From JAJTFW01 sp903922455 (GTDB taxonomy: Bacteria; Bacteroidota; Bacteroidia; AKYH767-A; OLB10), in contig CALQEU020000013.1 in the NCBI GenBank assembly GCA_943329665.2, positions 16,489-80,488 of the forward strand: DNA of 64,000 nucleotides, in the 5' to 3' direction. The position numbers and the translations under genes were made by a program. The notes beneath the pieces were generated by a model that was given only the letters and a program-made list of their open reading frames with translations, searched no databases and was not told the DNA's origin. Below are positions 51,655 to 60,062 of the stretch, in pieces; the first letter of the stretch is position 1, and each line of letters opens with the position of its first letter.

Positions 51655-51685
51655 AGATTTCTTAGCGTAGCACTTTACAATTCCG

Positions 51686-51693
51686 TACTTTTG
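51686..51693 (+). promoter_or_regulatory. TAnnTTTG -7 box of smpB
   Basis: TACTTTTG ends 6 nt before the ATG at 51700. The frame's TTG at 51691 lies inside it, so the ATG is the start and the transcript would be leaderless. Confidence 0.6.
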
Positions 51694-51699
51694 CATAAC

Positions 51700-52164
51700 A
51701 TGTCAAAGATTGCCGCCACCGTAAATATTGTTAACAGGAAAGCAAGTTTCAACTACTTCATTAGTGATTCTTGGGAGGCGGGTATTGTTTTAACGGGAAC
51801 AGAAATCAAAGCCATTCGAGAGGGAAAAGCGAATTTAGTGGATGCGTATTGCATATTCAAAAACACAGAATTATGGGTAAAGAATTTGCATATCTCAGCC
51901 TATGAAAAAGGCGGATATACCAATCATGCTCCTCGAGAAGATCGCAAACTATTATTGCATCGTTATCAATTAAAGAAAATCTTAGCCAAATTAAAAGAAA
52001 AAGGAGTCACCTTAATTCCACTTCGCTTATATATTGAAAAAAGAGGTTTTGCAAAACTTGAACTCGGACTAGCCAGAGGAAAAAAGCTGTATGACAAACG
52101 CGATAGCCTTAAAGATGCGGAAGCAAAACGCGAGCTTGGAAGGGTGATGAAGAAAGACTTTTAG
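51700..52164 (+). CDS. smpB: SsrA-binding protein SmpB
   Basis: 154 residues from ATG 51700. Motifs: NRKASFNYFISDSWEAGIVL, GTEIKAIREGKANLVDAYC, KNLHISAYEKGGYTNHAPRE and the C-terminal GLARGKKLYDKRDSLKDAEA. SmpB binds tmRNA and rescues stalled ribosomes. The frame could extend 3 codons upstream to a TTG (51691), but that lies in the promoter box. Confidence 0.96.
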   Translation: MSKIAATVNIVNRKASFNYFISDSWEAGIVLTGTEIKAIREGKANLVDAYCIFKNTELWVKNLHISAYEKGGYTNHAPREDRKLLLHRYQLKKILAKLKEKGVTLIPLRLYIEKRGFAKLELGLARGKKLYDKRDSLKDAEAKRELGRVMKKDF

Positions 52165-52409
52165 GCAATTGGTGGATTGGTGGATTGGTGGATTGCTGCG
52201 TTCAGCAGATTGTGACCCTTTGTGAAACCTCTCTTAATATTAAGCGGTGCCTTTGCGACTCTATTCGAGATTTTTTTGTCGATAAAACTTTGCGCCTTTG
52301 CGAGAAAAATTTCTTCTTTTAAAAACTAAAGCACAAATGATTCGCGCCTGCCTGCTCCATCGCTTTTGCTGTAGCTTCAGCGGAGCAAAGCAAGCAGGAT
52401 CAAATTAAT
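52165..52409. repeat. Intergenic repeats downstream of smpB and porQ
   Basis: Three tandem copies of the 8-mer TTGGTGGA (52169-52195 region) are followed by TTTGCGCCTTTGCGAGAA-type sequence (52280-52310) and an imperfect inverted repeat with ends CCTGC...GCAGG (52350-52400, centre GCTGTAGCTTCAGC). No gene seen. Confidence 0.55.
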
Positions 52410-53456
52410 CTAATCGACAATCACACTTCGTTTAAGATTTGTAGAAACCGTAAAATGATTACTTCCACCTGCTGGATTAAAGATGGTATTGGCATAAGAA
52501 ATTTGAAAACGATTAATTTTAAATCCAAATCCCAGACTGAATCCACTCATCCCTTTTTTCTCAGGGAACTGCAATTCATAGCGACGCAAGAAATTATATC
52601 CTACACGCACATTGAAATTTTGTGTAAATAAAATCTCTAAGTTTAAAATAAGATGTTTTGAAAATTTATTCAACGCAGACAATTTTTCTTCTTGACTTTC
52701 TCCAGTTAGAGGATCAATACCTGAAGCGTTTGGATCTTTAAAACTCAAATCAAATTTTTGCAATTGTTGTGCAATTAATGAAAATCGGAAAGGTGCTTTT
52801 GGTAATTTTCGAGACACTCCAACTTGTATTTCAAAAGGCAGCTTTTCACGTTCTGCTCCTTCATACGTTTTAAGTTGTGTTCCAACATTCTTCACTACGA
52901 ATGCTGCCGACCATAATTTTTCATCATTCATCCAATTTAAAGCAACATCGGTTGCAATTCCATTGGATGTATTACTACCGAAACTGGATAATATATATTT
53001 TACATTTGCTCCCACATATAAATTACTATCCAGTGCTTTTGACCATGCCACATTAAAAGCGTATTCTCCAGCTTTAAAAACACCTACTTTCTCTGCATTC
53101 ACATTGGTCTCATCAAACTCTCCATAACTGATATACTGCATATTAAAACCAAACGTTCCTACCTTCGAAAAATCCTTTGCAAACAATACATTCCCATATT
53201 TTATACCTGCAAGATGTCCCACATAACTGGTAGAAACATGTAAGTCCATAGAAGGGCGAAGAAGAGCTGGATTCTGAGCAAATAAGGTAATATCCTCTGA
53301 AGGAGTTGAAATAGCGTTCCCTCCTAGCGCTGCAGCTCTGGCAGGTGCAACTAAGTTTAAAAAGTCGAATGTAGAATTCCCTCCGCTTTGGGCATAAACA
53401 GATTGATGAAGATTCATCAAAAACAAAACGCCAAAAAAAAGTAATTTTCTATTCAT
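52410..53456 (-). CDS. porQ: Type IX secretion system protein PorQ
   Basis: 348 residues. A signal peptide (about 1-22, ending YAQ) is followed by FLNLVAPARAAALGGNAIST, TLFAQNPALLRPSMD, VGHLAGIKYGNVLFA and a series of beta strands typical of the PorV/FadL-like barrel; GSNHFTVSTNLKRSVIVD ends the protein. PorQ is part of the outer-membrane T9SS apparatus and may bind PorZ. This agrees with the sorting-domain proteins at 28255 and 35145. Situated downstream of glyA, 43 nt after its stop. Confidence 0.87.
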   Translation of the reverse strand: MNRKLLFFGVLFLMNLHQSVYAQSGGNSTFDFLNLVAPARAAALGGNAISTPSEDITLFAQNPALLRPSMDLHVSTSYVGHLAGIKYGNVLFAKDFSKVGTFGFNMQYISYGEFDETNVNAEKVGVFKAGEYAFNVAWSKALDSNLYVGANVKYILSSFGSNTSNGIATDVALNWMNDEKLWSAAFVVKNVGTQLKTYEGAEREKLPFEIQVGVSRKLPKAPFRFSLIAQQLQKFDLSFKDPNASGIDPLTGESQEEKLSALNKFSKHLILNLEILFTQNFNVRVGYNFLRRYELQFPEKKGMSGFSLGFGFKINRFQISYANTIFNPAGGSNHFTVSTNLKRSVIVD

Positions 53457-53499
53457 AGATTTTTACAGAACGATTTTTTCGAAATTCTATTGCCTTGAA

Positions 53500-54789
53500 T
53501 TAATGAATTGGAAATTTTTCATAAAGAGGAAATGCGTCCATGAAGATGTGAACTTCTTTTTTTACCTTTAAAATCACCTTTTCATTGTCCTTATTCATAA
53601 GTACTTTATCAATAAATCCAACAATTTTTTTCATGTGTTTTTCTTTCATTCCTCTACTGGTGATGGAAGATGTCCCAACACGTATTCCTGAAGTAACAAA
53701 TGGACTTTTATCGTCGAAAGGAACCATGTTTTTATTCAAGGTAATATCGGCTCGAACCAACGCATTTTCGGCTTCCTTTCCCGAAATATTTTTATTTCTG
53801 AGATCGATCAACATCATATGATTATCCGTTCCTCCTGAGATGAGTTGATATCCCTTCTCATTTAAAGCAGCCGCCAAAGCTTTCGCATTTTTTGCTACTT
53901 GCACAACGTATTGTAAATAATCATCCGTTAGAGCCTCACCAAATGCTATCGCTTTTGCAGCAATAACATGCTCTAACGGTCCACCTTGTGTGCCTGGAAA
54001 TACAGCACCATCTAAAATCGCCGACATCATTTTCACTTCTCCTTTTGGGGTTTTGATACCCATTGGATTCGGAAAATCTGCGCCCATCAAAATTAATCCA
54101 CCACGCGGTCCACGCAACGTTTTATGTGTCGTAGTTGTGATGATATGACAATGCGGAACAGGATCATTCAACAATCCTTTTGCGATAAGTCCAGAAGGAT
54201 GTGAAATATCGGCAAGTAACAATGCACCCACTTTATCAGCAATCTTTCTTAAACGAATATAATCCCAATCGCGAGAATAGGCCGAAGCACCACAAATAAT
54301 CAACTTCGGTTTTTCCTTTTTCGCAGTTATTTCGAGCTTGTTGTAATCGATGAGTCCAGTCGATTTTTCTACTCCATAAAAACTAGGAACATATAATTTA
54401 CCACTGAAATTTACAGGTGAACCGTGCGTAAGATGTCCACCGTGCGACAAATCAAATCCCAAAATTTTATCACCCGGCTGTAAAACGCCTAACATCACCG
54501 CCGCATTGGCTTGCGCTCCTGAATGTGGCTGCACATTGGCCCAAACCGCTCCAAACAATTCTTTGGCGCGATCGATTGCTATTTGTTCAATCTGATCGAC
54601 TATTTCACAACCGCCATAATATCTTTTTCCGGGCAGACCTTCGGCATATTTATTTGTTAAACAAGAACCCATGGCTTCCATGACTTGCTTAGAAACAAAA
54701 TTTTCAGAGGCGATTAACTCAATGCCTTGTCGTTGACGTTTTAACTCAGCTTTGATGAGTTTGAATATTACTTTGTCTTTTTCGATCAT
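53500..54789 (-). CDS. glyA: Serine hydroxymethyltransferase
   Basis: 429 residues. PLP motifs: IELIASENFVSKQVMEA, the glycine-rich NKYAEGLPGKRYYGGCE, VQPHSGAQANAAV, LSHGGHLTHGSPVNFSG, LLADISHPSGLI, and the PLP lysine in TTTTHKTLRGPRGG. It converts serine and THF to glycine and methylene-THF. It lies 8 nt after the nucleotidyltransferase gene, so they are co-transcribed. Confidence 0.97.
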   Translation of the reverse strand: MIEKDKVIFKLIKAELKRQRQGIELIASENFVSKQVMEAMGSCLTNKYAEGLPGKRYYGGCEIVDQIEQIAIDRAKELFGAVWANVQPHSGAQANAAVMLGVLQPGDKILGFDLSHGGHLTHGSPVNFSGKLYVPSFYGVEKSTGLIDYNKLEITAKKEKPKLIICGASAYSRDWDYIRLRKIADKVGALLLADISHPSGLIAKGLLNDPVPHCHIITTTTHKTLRGPRGGLILMGADFPNPMGIKTPKGEVKMMSAILDGAVFPGTQGGPLEHVIAAKAIAFGEALTDDYLQYVVQVAKNAKALAAALNEKGYQLISGGTDNHMMLIDLRNKNISGKEAENALVRADITLNKNMVPFDDKSPFVTSGIRVGTSSITSRGMKEKHMKKIVGFIDKVLMNKDNEKVILKVKKEVHIFMDAFPLYEKFPIH

Positions 54790-54797
54790 GTATATGA

Positions 54798-55793
54798 TTA
54801 ACTAAAATCTATTTCGGTGCTATCGCCTATGTTAAGGCTTTGGCTGAGGCCTTTGAGGAAGGCATCGCTGCCAACAATACTTTGATGAAGGATGGCGGTC
54901 TCAAGGTGAGCATAAGCGCCAATGATGGAATCTTTAATGACTGAATGTCGGATGATGGTATGCTCACCAATCGAGACGTTAGGTCCAATAATAGAATCCG
55001 AAATATCACAATGCTCGGCGATACTTACCGGGGGAATAATGATGGTATTATGGAAATTAAATTTACGCTGGATGGCTTCTGTTTGTTTTTTCAACAACAC
55101 TTCATTCGTCTCTAATAAATTGGCTTTACTACCGCAATCGAACCAACTCCCCACTTGAAACGTAGTTACTTTTTCACCTTGAGTAATCATTCGTTGTATT
55201 CCATACGTAAGATGAAATTCACCTTGATGACGAATATTATTTCGAACGATATGATCAAGTGCTTCCATCAACTTCCAAGCTTCACGAAAACGATAAATAC
55301 CAACTAACGCTAAATTAGATTTTGGAATGGTAGGTTTTTCTTCAAGACGAGTTATGAATCCTTCAGAATCTACATCGGCTACTCCAAACTGTCGAGGATC
55401 ATCCACTTTTTGCAAACCTAATGCAGAGTGCGGCATCTTCACCAACTCAGCCAAGTCGTAGTCGATGATGGTATCACCTAACACGATGAGTAAATCATCA
55501 TTGGCTTCTACATGTTCCCTCGCCAACCAAACGGCATGTCCGGTTCCTTCGCGAGGTTCCTGAATGATAAAAGAAGCTTTTAATTTAGGGTACTTCGATT
55601 TCACATAATCTTCTACCTTATCACCTAGATAACCGATAATAAAAATAAATTCATTGAATCCACCTGCAATCAGGTAGTCCACGATATGCGACAAGATGGG
55701 TTTCCCTGCAACGGGAACTAAGGCTTTAGGCTGTGTGTGTGTATGTGGACGAAGTTTCGAACCAATACCGGCAACAGGAATGATGATTTTCAT
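54798..55793 (-). CDS. Sugar-phosphate nucleotidyltransferase
   Basis: 331 residues. N-terminal pyrophosphorylase: IIPVAGIGSKLRPHTHTQPK, ALVPVAGKPILSHIVDYLI, REGTGHAVWLAREH and LIVLGDTIIDYDLA. The C-terminal part has a left-handed beta-helix (hexapeptide) pattern: SIAEHCDISDSIIGPNVSIG, EHTIIRHSVIKDSIIGAY. It resembles glucose-1-phosphate thymidylyl/uridylyl-transferases, but substrate cannot be fixed. It lies 8 nt upstream of glyA. A TACTTTTA sequence 7 nt before the ATG is a near-match to the -7 box. Confidence 0.87.
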   Translation of the reverse strand: MKIIIPVAGIGSKLRPHTHTQPKALVPVAGKPILSHIVDYLIAGGFNEFIFIIGYLGDKVEDYVKSKYPKLKASFIIQEPREGTGHAVWLAREHVEANDDLLIVLGDTIIDYDLAELVKMPHSALGLQKVDDPRQFGVADVDSEGFITRLEEKPTIPKSNLALVGIYRFREAWKLMEALDHIVRNNIRHQGEFHLTYGIQRMITQGEKVTTFQVGSWFDCGSKANLLETNEVLLKKQTEAIQRKFNFHNTIIIPPVSIAEHCDISDSIIGPNVSIGEHTIIRHSVIKDSIIGAYAHLETAILHQSIVGSDAFLKGLSQSLNIGDSTEIDFS

Positions 55794-55910
55794 ACCGGTG
55801 TAAAAGTAAATCTTTATCGCGTATTAAATGAATAAATCAACAAGAAGTTTATTGCACAAATAAAGGGTTAAAACTAAATGAGAAGAAATTAAAAGTTGCA
55901 GCCAAATTCC

Positions 55911-55918
55911 CTATTTTC
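55911..55918 (+). promoter_or_regulatory. -7-like box of the second ydcF-like gene
   Basis: TATTTTCG ends 7 nt before ATG 55926 (one mismatch to TAnnTTTG). The TTG at 55896, which would give a longer frame, lies upstream of the box. Confidence 0.45.
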
Positions 55919-55925
55919 GCGTTCA

Positions 55926-56549
55926 ATGAAACCGATCAAACTCTTTCTTTATCTTATTACTGGTTTTACCATCGTTGCCTTTTTAAACTATTATTCTTTT
56001 TCCAGCTGGGGAGAGAAACATATGGTGAAAAAGGAGCAACTCGATTCGATTCGTTTTATTTTAGTTCCTGGTGCAGGGAAATATTATCCAACTGGGAGTC
56101 GACAGAATTATGCTTTTTTAGGCAGAGTCGATTCCAGCGCCTCGCTCTGGCAACAGTATCCACACATGAAATTGATACTCAGCGGCTATGAAGATGATCG
56201 TTGGTACCAAGAAGCACATGATCTCCTCGACGCTATAGTGCTTAAAGGAGTTCCAGATAGTGTTTGTATTTTAGACCCCAATAGCGCAGATACTTATGAA
56301 ACATTAATGTTTTATAAAAACCATTACGGAGATGAACCGGTTGTTATTATTTCTCAAGACATCCATCTGAAAAGAGCGTTGTGGATGGCAGATCAATTAG
56401 GATTGAATGCCTACGGATATGAAGCAGGAGGTTACCCAGGCGGAATTCCTAGATGGTTTGTGATCAAAGAAATTGGATCACGATTAAAAGCACGCTTAGA
56501 AATATGGGGATGGATAAGTCACCAAAGAATAGTAGATCCTTTATCATGA
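55926..56549 (+). CDS. YdcF/ElyC family (DUF218) protein
   Basis: 207 residues from ATG 55926 (MKPIKLFLYLITGFTIVAFL, a membrane anchor). The DUF218 domain has LVPGAGKYYPTGSRQNYAF, LILSGYEDDRWYQEAHDLL, GVPDSVCILDPNSADTYETL and VIISQDIHLKRALWMADQLG. The active-site-like residues match the family; activity unproven. Its TGA overlaps the next ATG (ATGA). It is the second DUF218 gene in the window, after 2865. Confidence 0.83.
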   Translation: MKPIKLFLYLITGFTIVAFLNYYSFSSWGEKHMVKKEQLDSIRFILVPGAGKYYPTGSRQNYAFLGRVDSSASLWQQYPHMKLILSGYEDDRWYQEAHDLLDAIVLKGVPDSVCILDPNSADTYETLMFYKNHYGDEPVVIISQDIHLKRALWMADQLGLNAYGYEAGGYPGGIPRWFVIKEIGSRLKARLEIWGWISHQRIVDPLS

Positions 56550-57487
56550 AAAATAGAATTACTGAACTTTTTGAAATTGAATATCCCATTATCCAAGCAG
56601 GAATGATTTGGTGTAGTGGATGGCGGTTAGCCACAGCCGTTAGTAATGCGGGCGGGCTTGGATTACTCGGCGCTGGATCCATGTACCCGGATGTATTGAA
56701 AGAACATATTCAAAAATGTAAAGCTAATACGACGAAACCTTTTGGAGTGAATGTGCCCTTGCTTTATCCAAATATTGAAGAGCACATGGACATTATTATT
56801 TCCGAAAAAGTGCCCATTGTTTTTACTTCAGCAGGGAATCCAGCTACGTGGACATCCACTTTAAAAAAAGAAGGAATAAAAGTAGTGCATGTCATTGCCA
56901 ATAAAAAATTTGCAGAGAAATCGTTGCAGGCGGGAGTGGATGCCATCGTAGCAGAAGGATTTGAAGCGGGAGGTCACAATGGAAGAGAAGAAACAACTAC
57001 CTTATGTTTAATTCCCATGATACGCGACCATATTTCTATTCCACTCATTGCAGCAGGAGGAATTGGTAGCGGGAAAGCCATGCTAGCTTGTTTTGCTTTA
57101 GGTGCAGAAGGCGTTCAAATTGGTTCTCGTTTTGTTACCTCTCATGAATCGTCGGCGCATGATCATTTTAAACAGAAAGTGGTAAATGCAAAAGAAGGCG
57201 ACACTCAACTTTCGTTAAAACAACTTACACCGGTAAGGCTTGTAAAAAATGAATTCTACCAACAAATTGCAGCAGCTGAAGCTAGAGGTGCAACGGCGGA
57301 AGAACTAAAAAATATTTTAGGAAGAGCAAGAGCTAAAAAAGGAATGTTTGAAGGTGATATGCAAGAAGGAGAATTAGAAATTGGACAAGTTTCATCCTCT
57401 ATTACCAACATTCTTCCTGCGGCAGAAATTGTTGCCGAAATTTGGAATGAATTTAATCAAGAAAAAAACAGACTGTGTCAACTATAA
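56546..57487 (+). CDS. Nitronate monooxygenase / FabK-like flavoenzyme
   Basis: About 313 residues from ATG 56546. TIM-barrel FMN motifs: EIEYPIIQAGMIWCSGWRLA, NAGGLGLLGAGSM, FGVNVPLL, VVHVIANKKFAEKSLQAGVDAIV, EGFEAGGHNGREETTTLCL, PLIAAGGIGSGKAMLACFAL and GAEGVQIGSRFVTS. EAGGHNGR carries the conserved His of the family. Nitronate monooxygenases, enoyl-ACP reductase II (FabK) and 2-nitropropane dioxygenase share this fold; lack of adjacent fab genes leaves the role open. The start overlaps the previous stop by 4 nt. Confidence 0.87.
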   Translation: MKNRITELFEIEYPIIQAGMIWCSGWRLATAVSNAGGLGLLGAGSMYPDVLKEHIQKCKANTTKPFGVNVPLLYPNIEEHMDIIISEKVPIVFTSAGNPATWTSTLKKEGIKVVHVIANKKFAEKSLQAGVDAIVAEGFEAGGHNGREETTTLCLIPMIRDHISIPLIAAGGIGSGKAMLACFALGAEGVQIGSRFVTSHESSAHDHFKQKVVNAKEGDTQLSLKQLTPVRLVKNEFYQQIAAAEARGATAEELKNILGRARAKKGMFEGDMQEGELEIGQVSSSITNILPAAEIVAEIWNEFNQEKNRLCQL

Positions 57488-57502
57488 TCGACTAGAAGGA
57501 AC

Positions 57503-58738
57503 ATGATAGCATACGAAAAATTTACGCTTAACAATGGATTAACTGTCATTGTACACGAAGATCATTCAACACCGTTGGTGGCATTGAATATTCTCTACAA
57601 AGTGGGCGCACGCGATGAACAAATCGATAAAACGGGATTCGCTCATCTTTTTGAACATTTAATGTTTGGAGGCTCCATCAACATCCCTTCTTACGACGAA
57701 CCGTTACAAATTGCAGGTGGAGAAAACAATGCATTTACCAATAACGACATCACCAATTATTATTTAACCATTCCATCACAAAATATTGAAACTGGATTCT
57801 GGTTAGAGAGTGATCGCATGTTAAGTTTAGCGTTTTCAGAAAAAAGTTTAGAAGTCCAACGATCTGTTGTTATTGAAGAATTTAAACAACGATATTTAAA
57901 TCAACCATATGGAGATGTATGGTTGTTGATGCGACCTTTAGCGTATAAAGTTCACCCTTATCGTTGGGCAACCATTGGAAAAGAATTAGCACATATTGAA
58001 GACGCTACGTTAGAAGATGTAAAAGGATTTTTCAAAAAGTGGTATGCACCTAACAATGCGATATTAAGTGTATCGGGTGATTGTACATTAGAACAAATAA
58101 AATCCTTGTGCAAAAAATGGTTTGAACCCATTCCGATGGCGGATGTACCTGCACGAATGCTCCCGGTTGAACCGATACAAACGGAAACAAGAATTCAAGA
58201 AGTAGAAAAAGAAGTTCCTAACTCCCATATTTATATGGCGTGGCATTGTTGTGCGCGCACTGATAAAGATTTTTTTGCGACGGACATGCTCTCCGATCTT
58301 TTATCGAGCGGAAAATCATCTCGACTCCATCAACAACTCGTAAAAGAGAAAAATATTTTTACGGAGATCCATGCTTACATGTCGGGTGACTTAGATAAAA
58401 GTTTATTTTTCATTGAAGGAAAATTAGTAGATTCCATCACCATGGAAGATGCAGAAAAGTCCATCTGGGAAGAACTCGAAAAAATAAAAGTCGAAATTGA
58501 CGAAAGAGAAATCACTAAAATAAAACATAAAGTAGAAGCGTATTTGGAATTTTCAGAAATGGGAATTGCAAACAAAGCGCTTAACTTAGCTTATTATGAA
58601 TTGCTCGGTGATGCTTCTGATTGTAACAAGCAAGCGGAGTACTATAATCAAGTAACTATAGAGCAAATCATGCAGGTTGCAAAAAATATTCTCATAAAAG
58701 AAAATTGTTCCATCTTAAAATACCACGCAAAAAAATAA
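57503..58738 (+). CDS. M16 peptidase, catalytic subunit
   Basis: 411 residues. The zinc motif is HLFEHLMFGG (HxxEH) with a distal Glu in VVIEEFKQRYLNQPYGDVW. A second, C-terminal half carries MAWHCCARTDKDFFATDML and SGKSSRLHQQLVKEKNIFTE. M16B-type enzymes act as two-chain or dimeric clamps that degrade short peptides. AGAAGGAACATG at the start is one of the few clear ribosome binding sites in the window. The non-catalytic partner follows after 1 nt. Confidence 0.94.
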   Translation: MIAYEKFTLNNGLTVIVHEDHSTPLVALNILYKVGARDEQIDKTGFAHLFEHLMFGGSINIPSYDEPLQIAGGENNAFTNNDITNYYLTIPSQNIETGFWLESDRMLSLAFSEKSLEVQRSVVIEEFKQRYLNQPYGDVWLLMRPLAYKVHPYRWATIGKELAHIEDATLEDVKGFFKKWYAPNNAILSVSGDCTLEQIKSLCKKWFEPIPMADVPARMLPVEPIQTETRIQEVEKEVPNSHIYMAWHCCARTDKDFFATDMLSDLLSSGKSSRLHQQLVKEKNIFTEIHAYMSGDLDKSLFFIEGKLVDSITMEDAEKSIWEELEKIKVEIDEREITKIKHKVEAYLEFSEMGIANKALNLAYYELLGDASDCNKQAEYYNQVTIEQIMQVAKNILIKENCSILKYHAKK

Positions 58739-58739
58739 A

Positions 58740-60008
58740 ATGCTCGATCGAATAAATCCTCCAGAAATTTCAATTCCCAATGCGATTCATCTTCACACAC
58801 CACAAAGTTATAAATTAAAAAACGGTACGCCGGTTTATAATATTTGTGAAGGCACGCAGGAAGTTGTAAAAATAGAATTAATATTTGCAGCCGGAAATGC
58901 TGCAGCGAGTTCATCATTACTATCCACTGCAACGAATGATTTAATGGATGAAGGAAGCACGCTTCATTCCTCCTCTGAAATTGCAGAAGCGCTCGACTAT
59001 TACGGATCGTATTTGCATTCCGAAAATGGTGTAGACTGGTCGAGTATCAGCTTATTTTCGCTCAATAAATTTGTAAGTAATACCCTACCCTACTTTCAAG
59101 AAATCATTACACAACCGCTTTATCCATCAAAAGAAATTCAAACGTATAAACAGCAAGGCAAGCAACGACTTTCGGTTAACCTTACGAAAGTTGATTATTT
59201 AGCGCGAATTAATTTCAGTGAAACACTGTTTGGAAAAAATCATCCCTATGGTAGAGTCACAAAACCTGAAGATTACGATTTACTCGATACCGTTATACTT
59301 AAAGATTACCACGAGAAAAAATACAAGAATGGGTTGAAAGCAGTTATCGTTTCTGGATTAGCGAATGAAAAATTAATTCAAGAAATAATAAATACCATTG
59401 ATAAAATGGGTTTAAAGAATGGAGATCTTCTATCGATAGCGCCTGAAGCCTATGTTCCTACAAAAAAGTTTATTGAAAAAGAGGATGCGATTCAATCTGC
59501 CATTCGCATCGGTAGAAGATTATTTACTCGTCACCATCCAGACTTCATTGCTTTTAGTGTATTAAATACCATTTTAGGTGGCTATTTTGGGTCGAGGTTA
59601 ATGGCTAATATTCGTGAAGACAAAGGATATACTTACGGAATTGGATCAGGGCTAGTGAGTAATAATTTTGATGGCTACTTCTTTATCACCACTGAAGTTG
59701 GGGCTGACGTACGAGAAGCAGCGGTAAAAGAAATATACCATGAAATTAACCGACTAAAAACAGAAGATATTAACAATGAGGAACTAACACTAGTAAAAAA
59801 TTACCTCACGGGTGCATTCCAACGGAGTATTGATGGTCCCTTCGCTTTGGCTGAAAAGCAAAAAATGCTACTACTCAATAATTTAGAAATCAATTATTTA
59901 AACGATTACTTAGGCAAAATCAAGTCTATCACCCCACAAAAACTCAGGGAGGTTGCTAACCAATATTTAAATAACGTTGACCTCTGTGAAATAATAGTTG
60001 GCAAATAA
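58740..60008 (+). CDS. M16 peptidase family, non-catalytic partner
   Basis: 422 residues. Same fold as the gene before: LIFAAGNAAASSSLLSTATNDLM, LNTILGGYFGSRLMANIRED, KGYTYGIGSGLVSNNFDGYF. The HxxEH motif is missing, as in the substrate-binding subunit of two-chain M16 enzymes, while the R/Y pair (in REDKGYTYG) that binds substrate is kept. It starts 1 nt after the catalytic subunit, and the two are expected to form a heterodimer. Confidence 0.93.
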   Translation: MLDRINPPEISIPNAIHLHTPQSYKLKNGTPVYNICEGTQEVVKIELIFAAGNAAASSSLLSTATNDLMDEGSTLHSSSEIAEALDYYGSYLHSENGVDWSSISLFSLNKFVSNTLPYFQEIITQPLYPSKEIQTYKQQGKQRLSVNLTKVDYLARINFSETLFGKNHPYGRVTKPEDYDLLDTVILKDYHEKKYKNGLKAVIVSGLANEKLIQEIINTIDKMGLKNGDLLSIAPEAYVPTKKFIEKEDAIQSAIRIGRRLFTRHHPDFIAFSVLNTILGGYFGSRLMANIREDKGYTYGIGSGLVSNNFDGYFFITTEVGADVREAAVKEIYHEINRLKTEDINNEELTLVKNYLTGAFQRSIDGPFALAEKQKMLLLNNLEINYLNDYLGKIKSITPQKLREVANQYLNNVDLCEIIVGK

Positions 60009-60011
60009 GGT

Positions 60012-60042
60012 TTTGTGAGTTTGGATATTTTTCTTAAATTTG
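60012..60042 (+). promoter_or_regulatory. Promoter of the giant repeat protein
   Basis: TTTG (60012-60015), 19 nt, then TAAATTTG (60035-60042), the same spacing as at rpsA. The ATG is at 60063. Confidence 0.6.
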
Positions 60043-60062
60043 ATGTTCACGCGTTATCCAAA

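Noticed and set aside
51691..51699. TTG start for smpB
   Set aside because: Inside the TACTTTTG box; ATG 51700 begins the conserved SmpB N-terminus.
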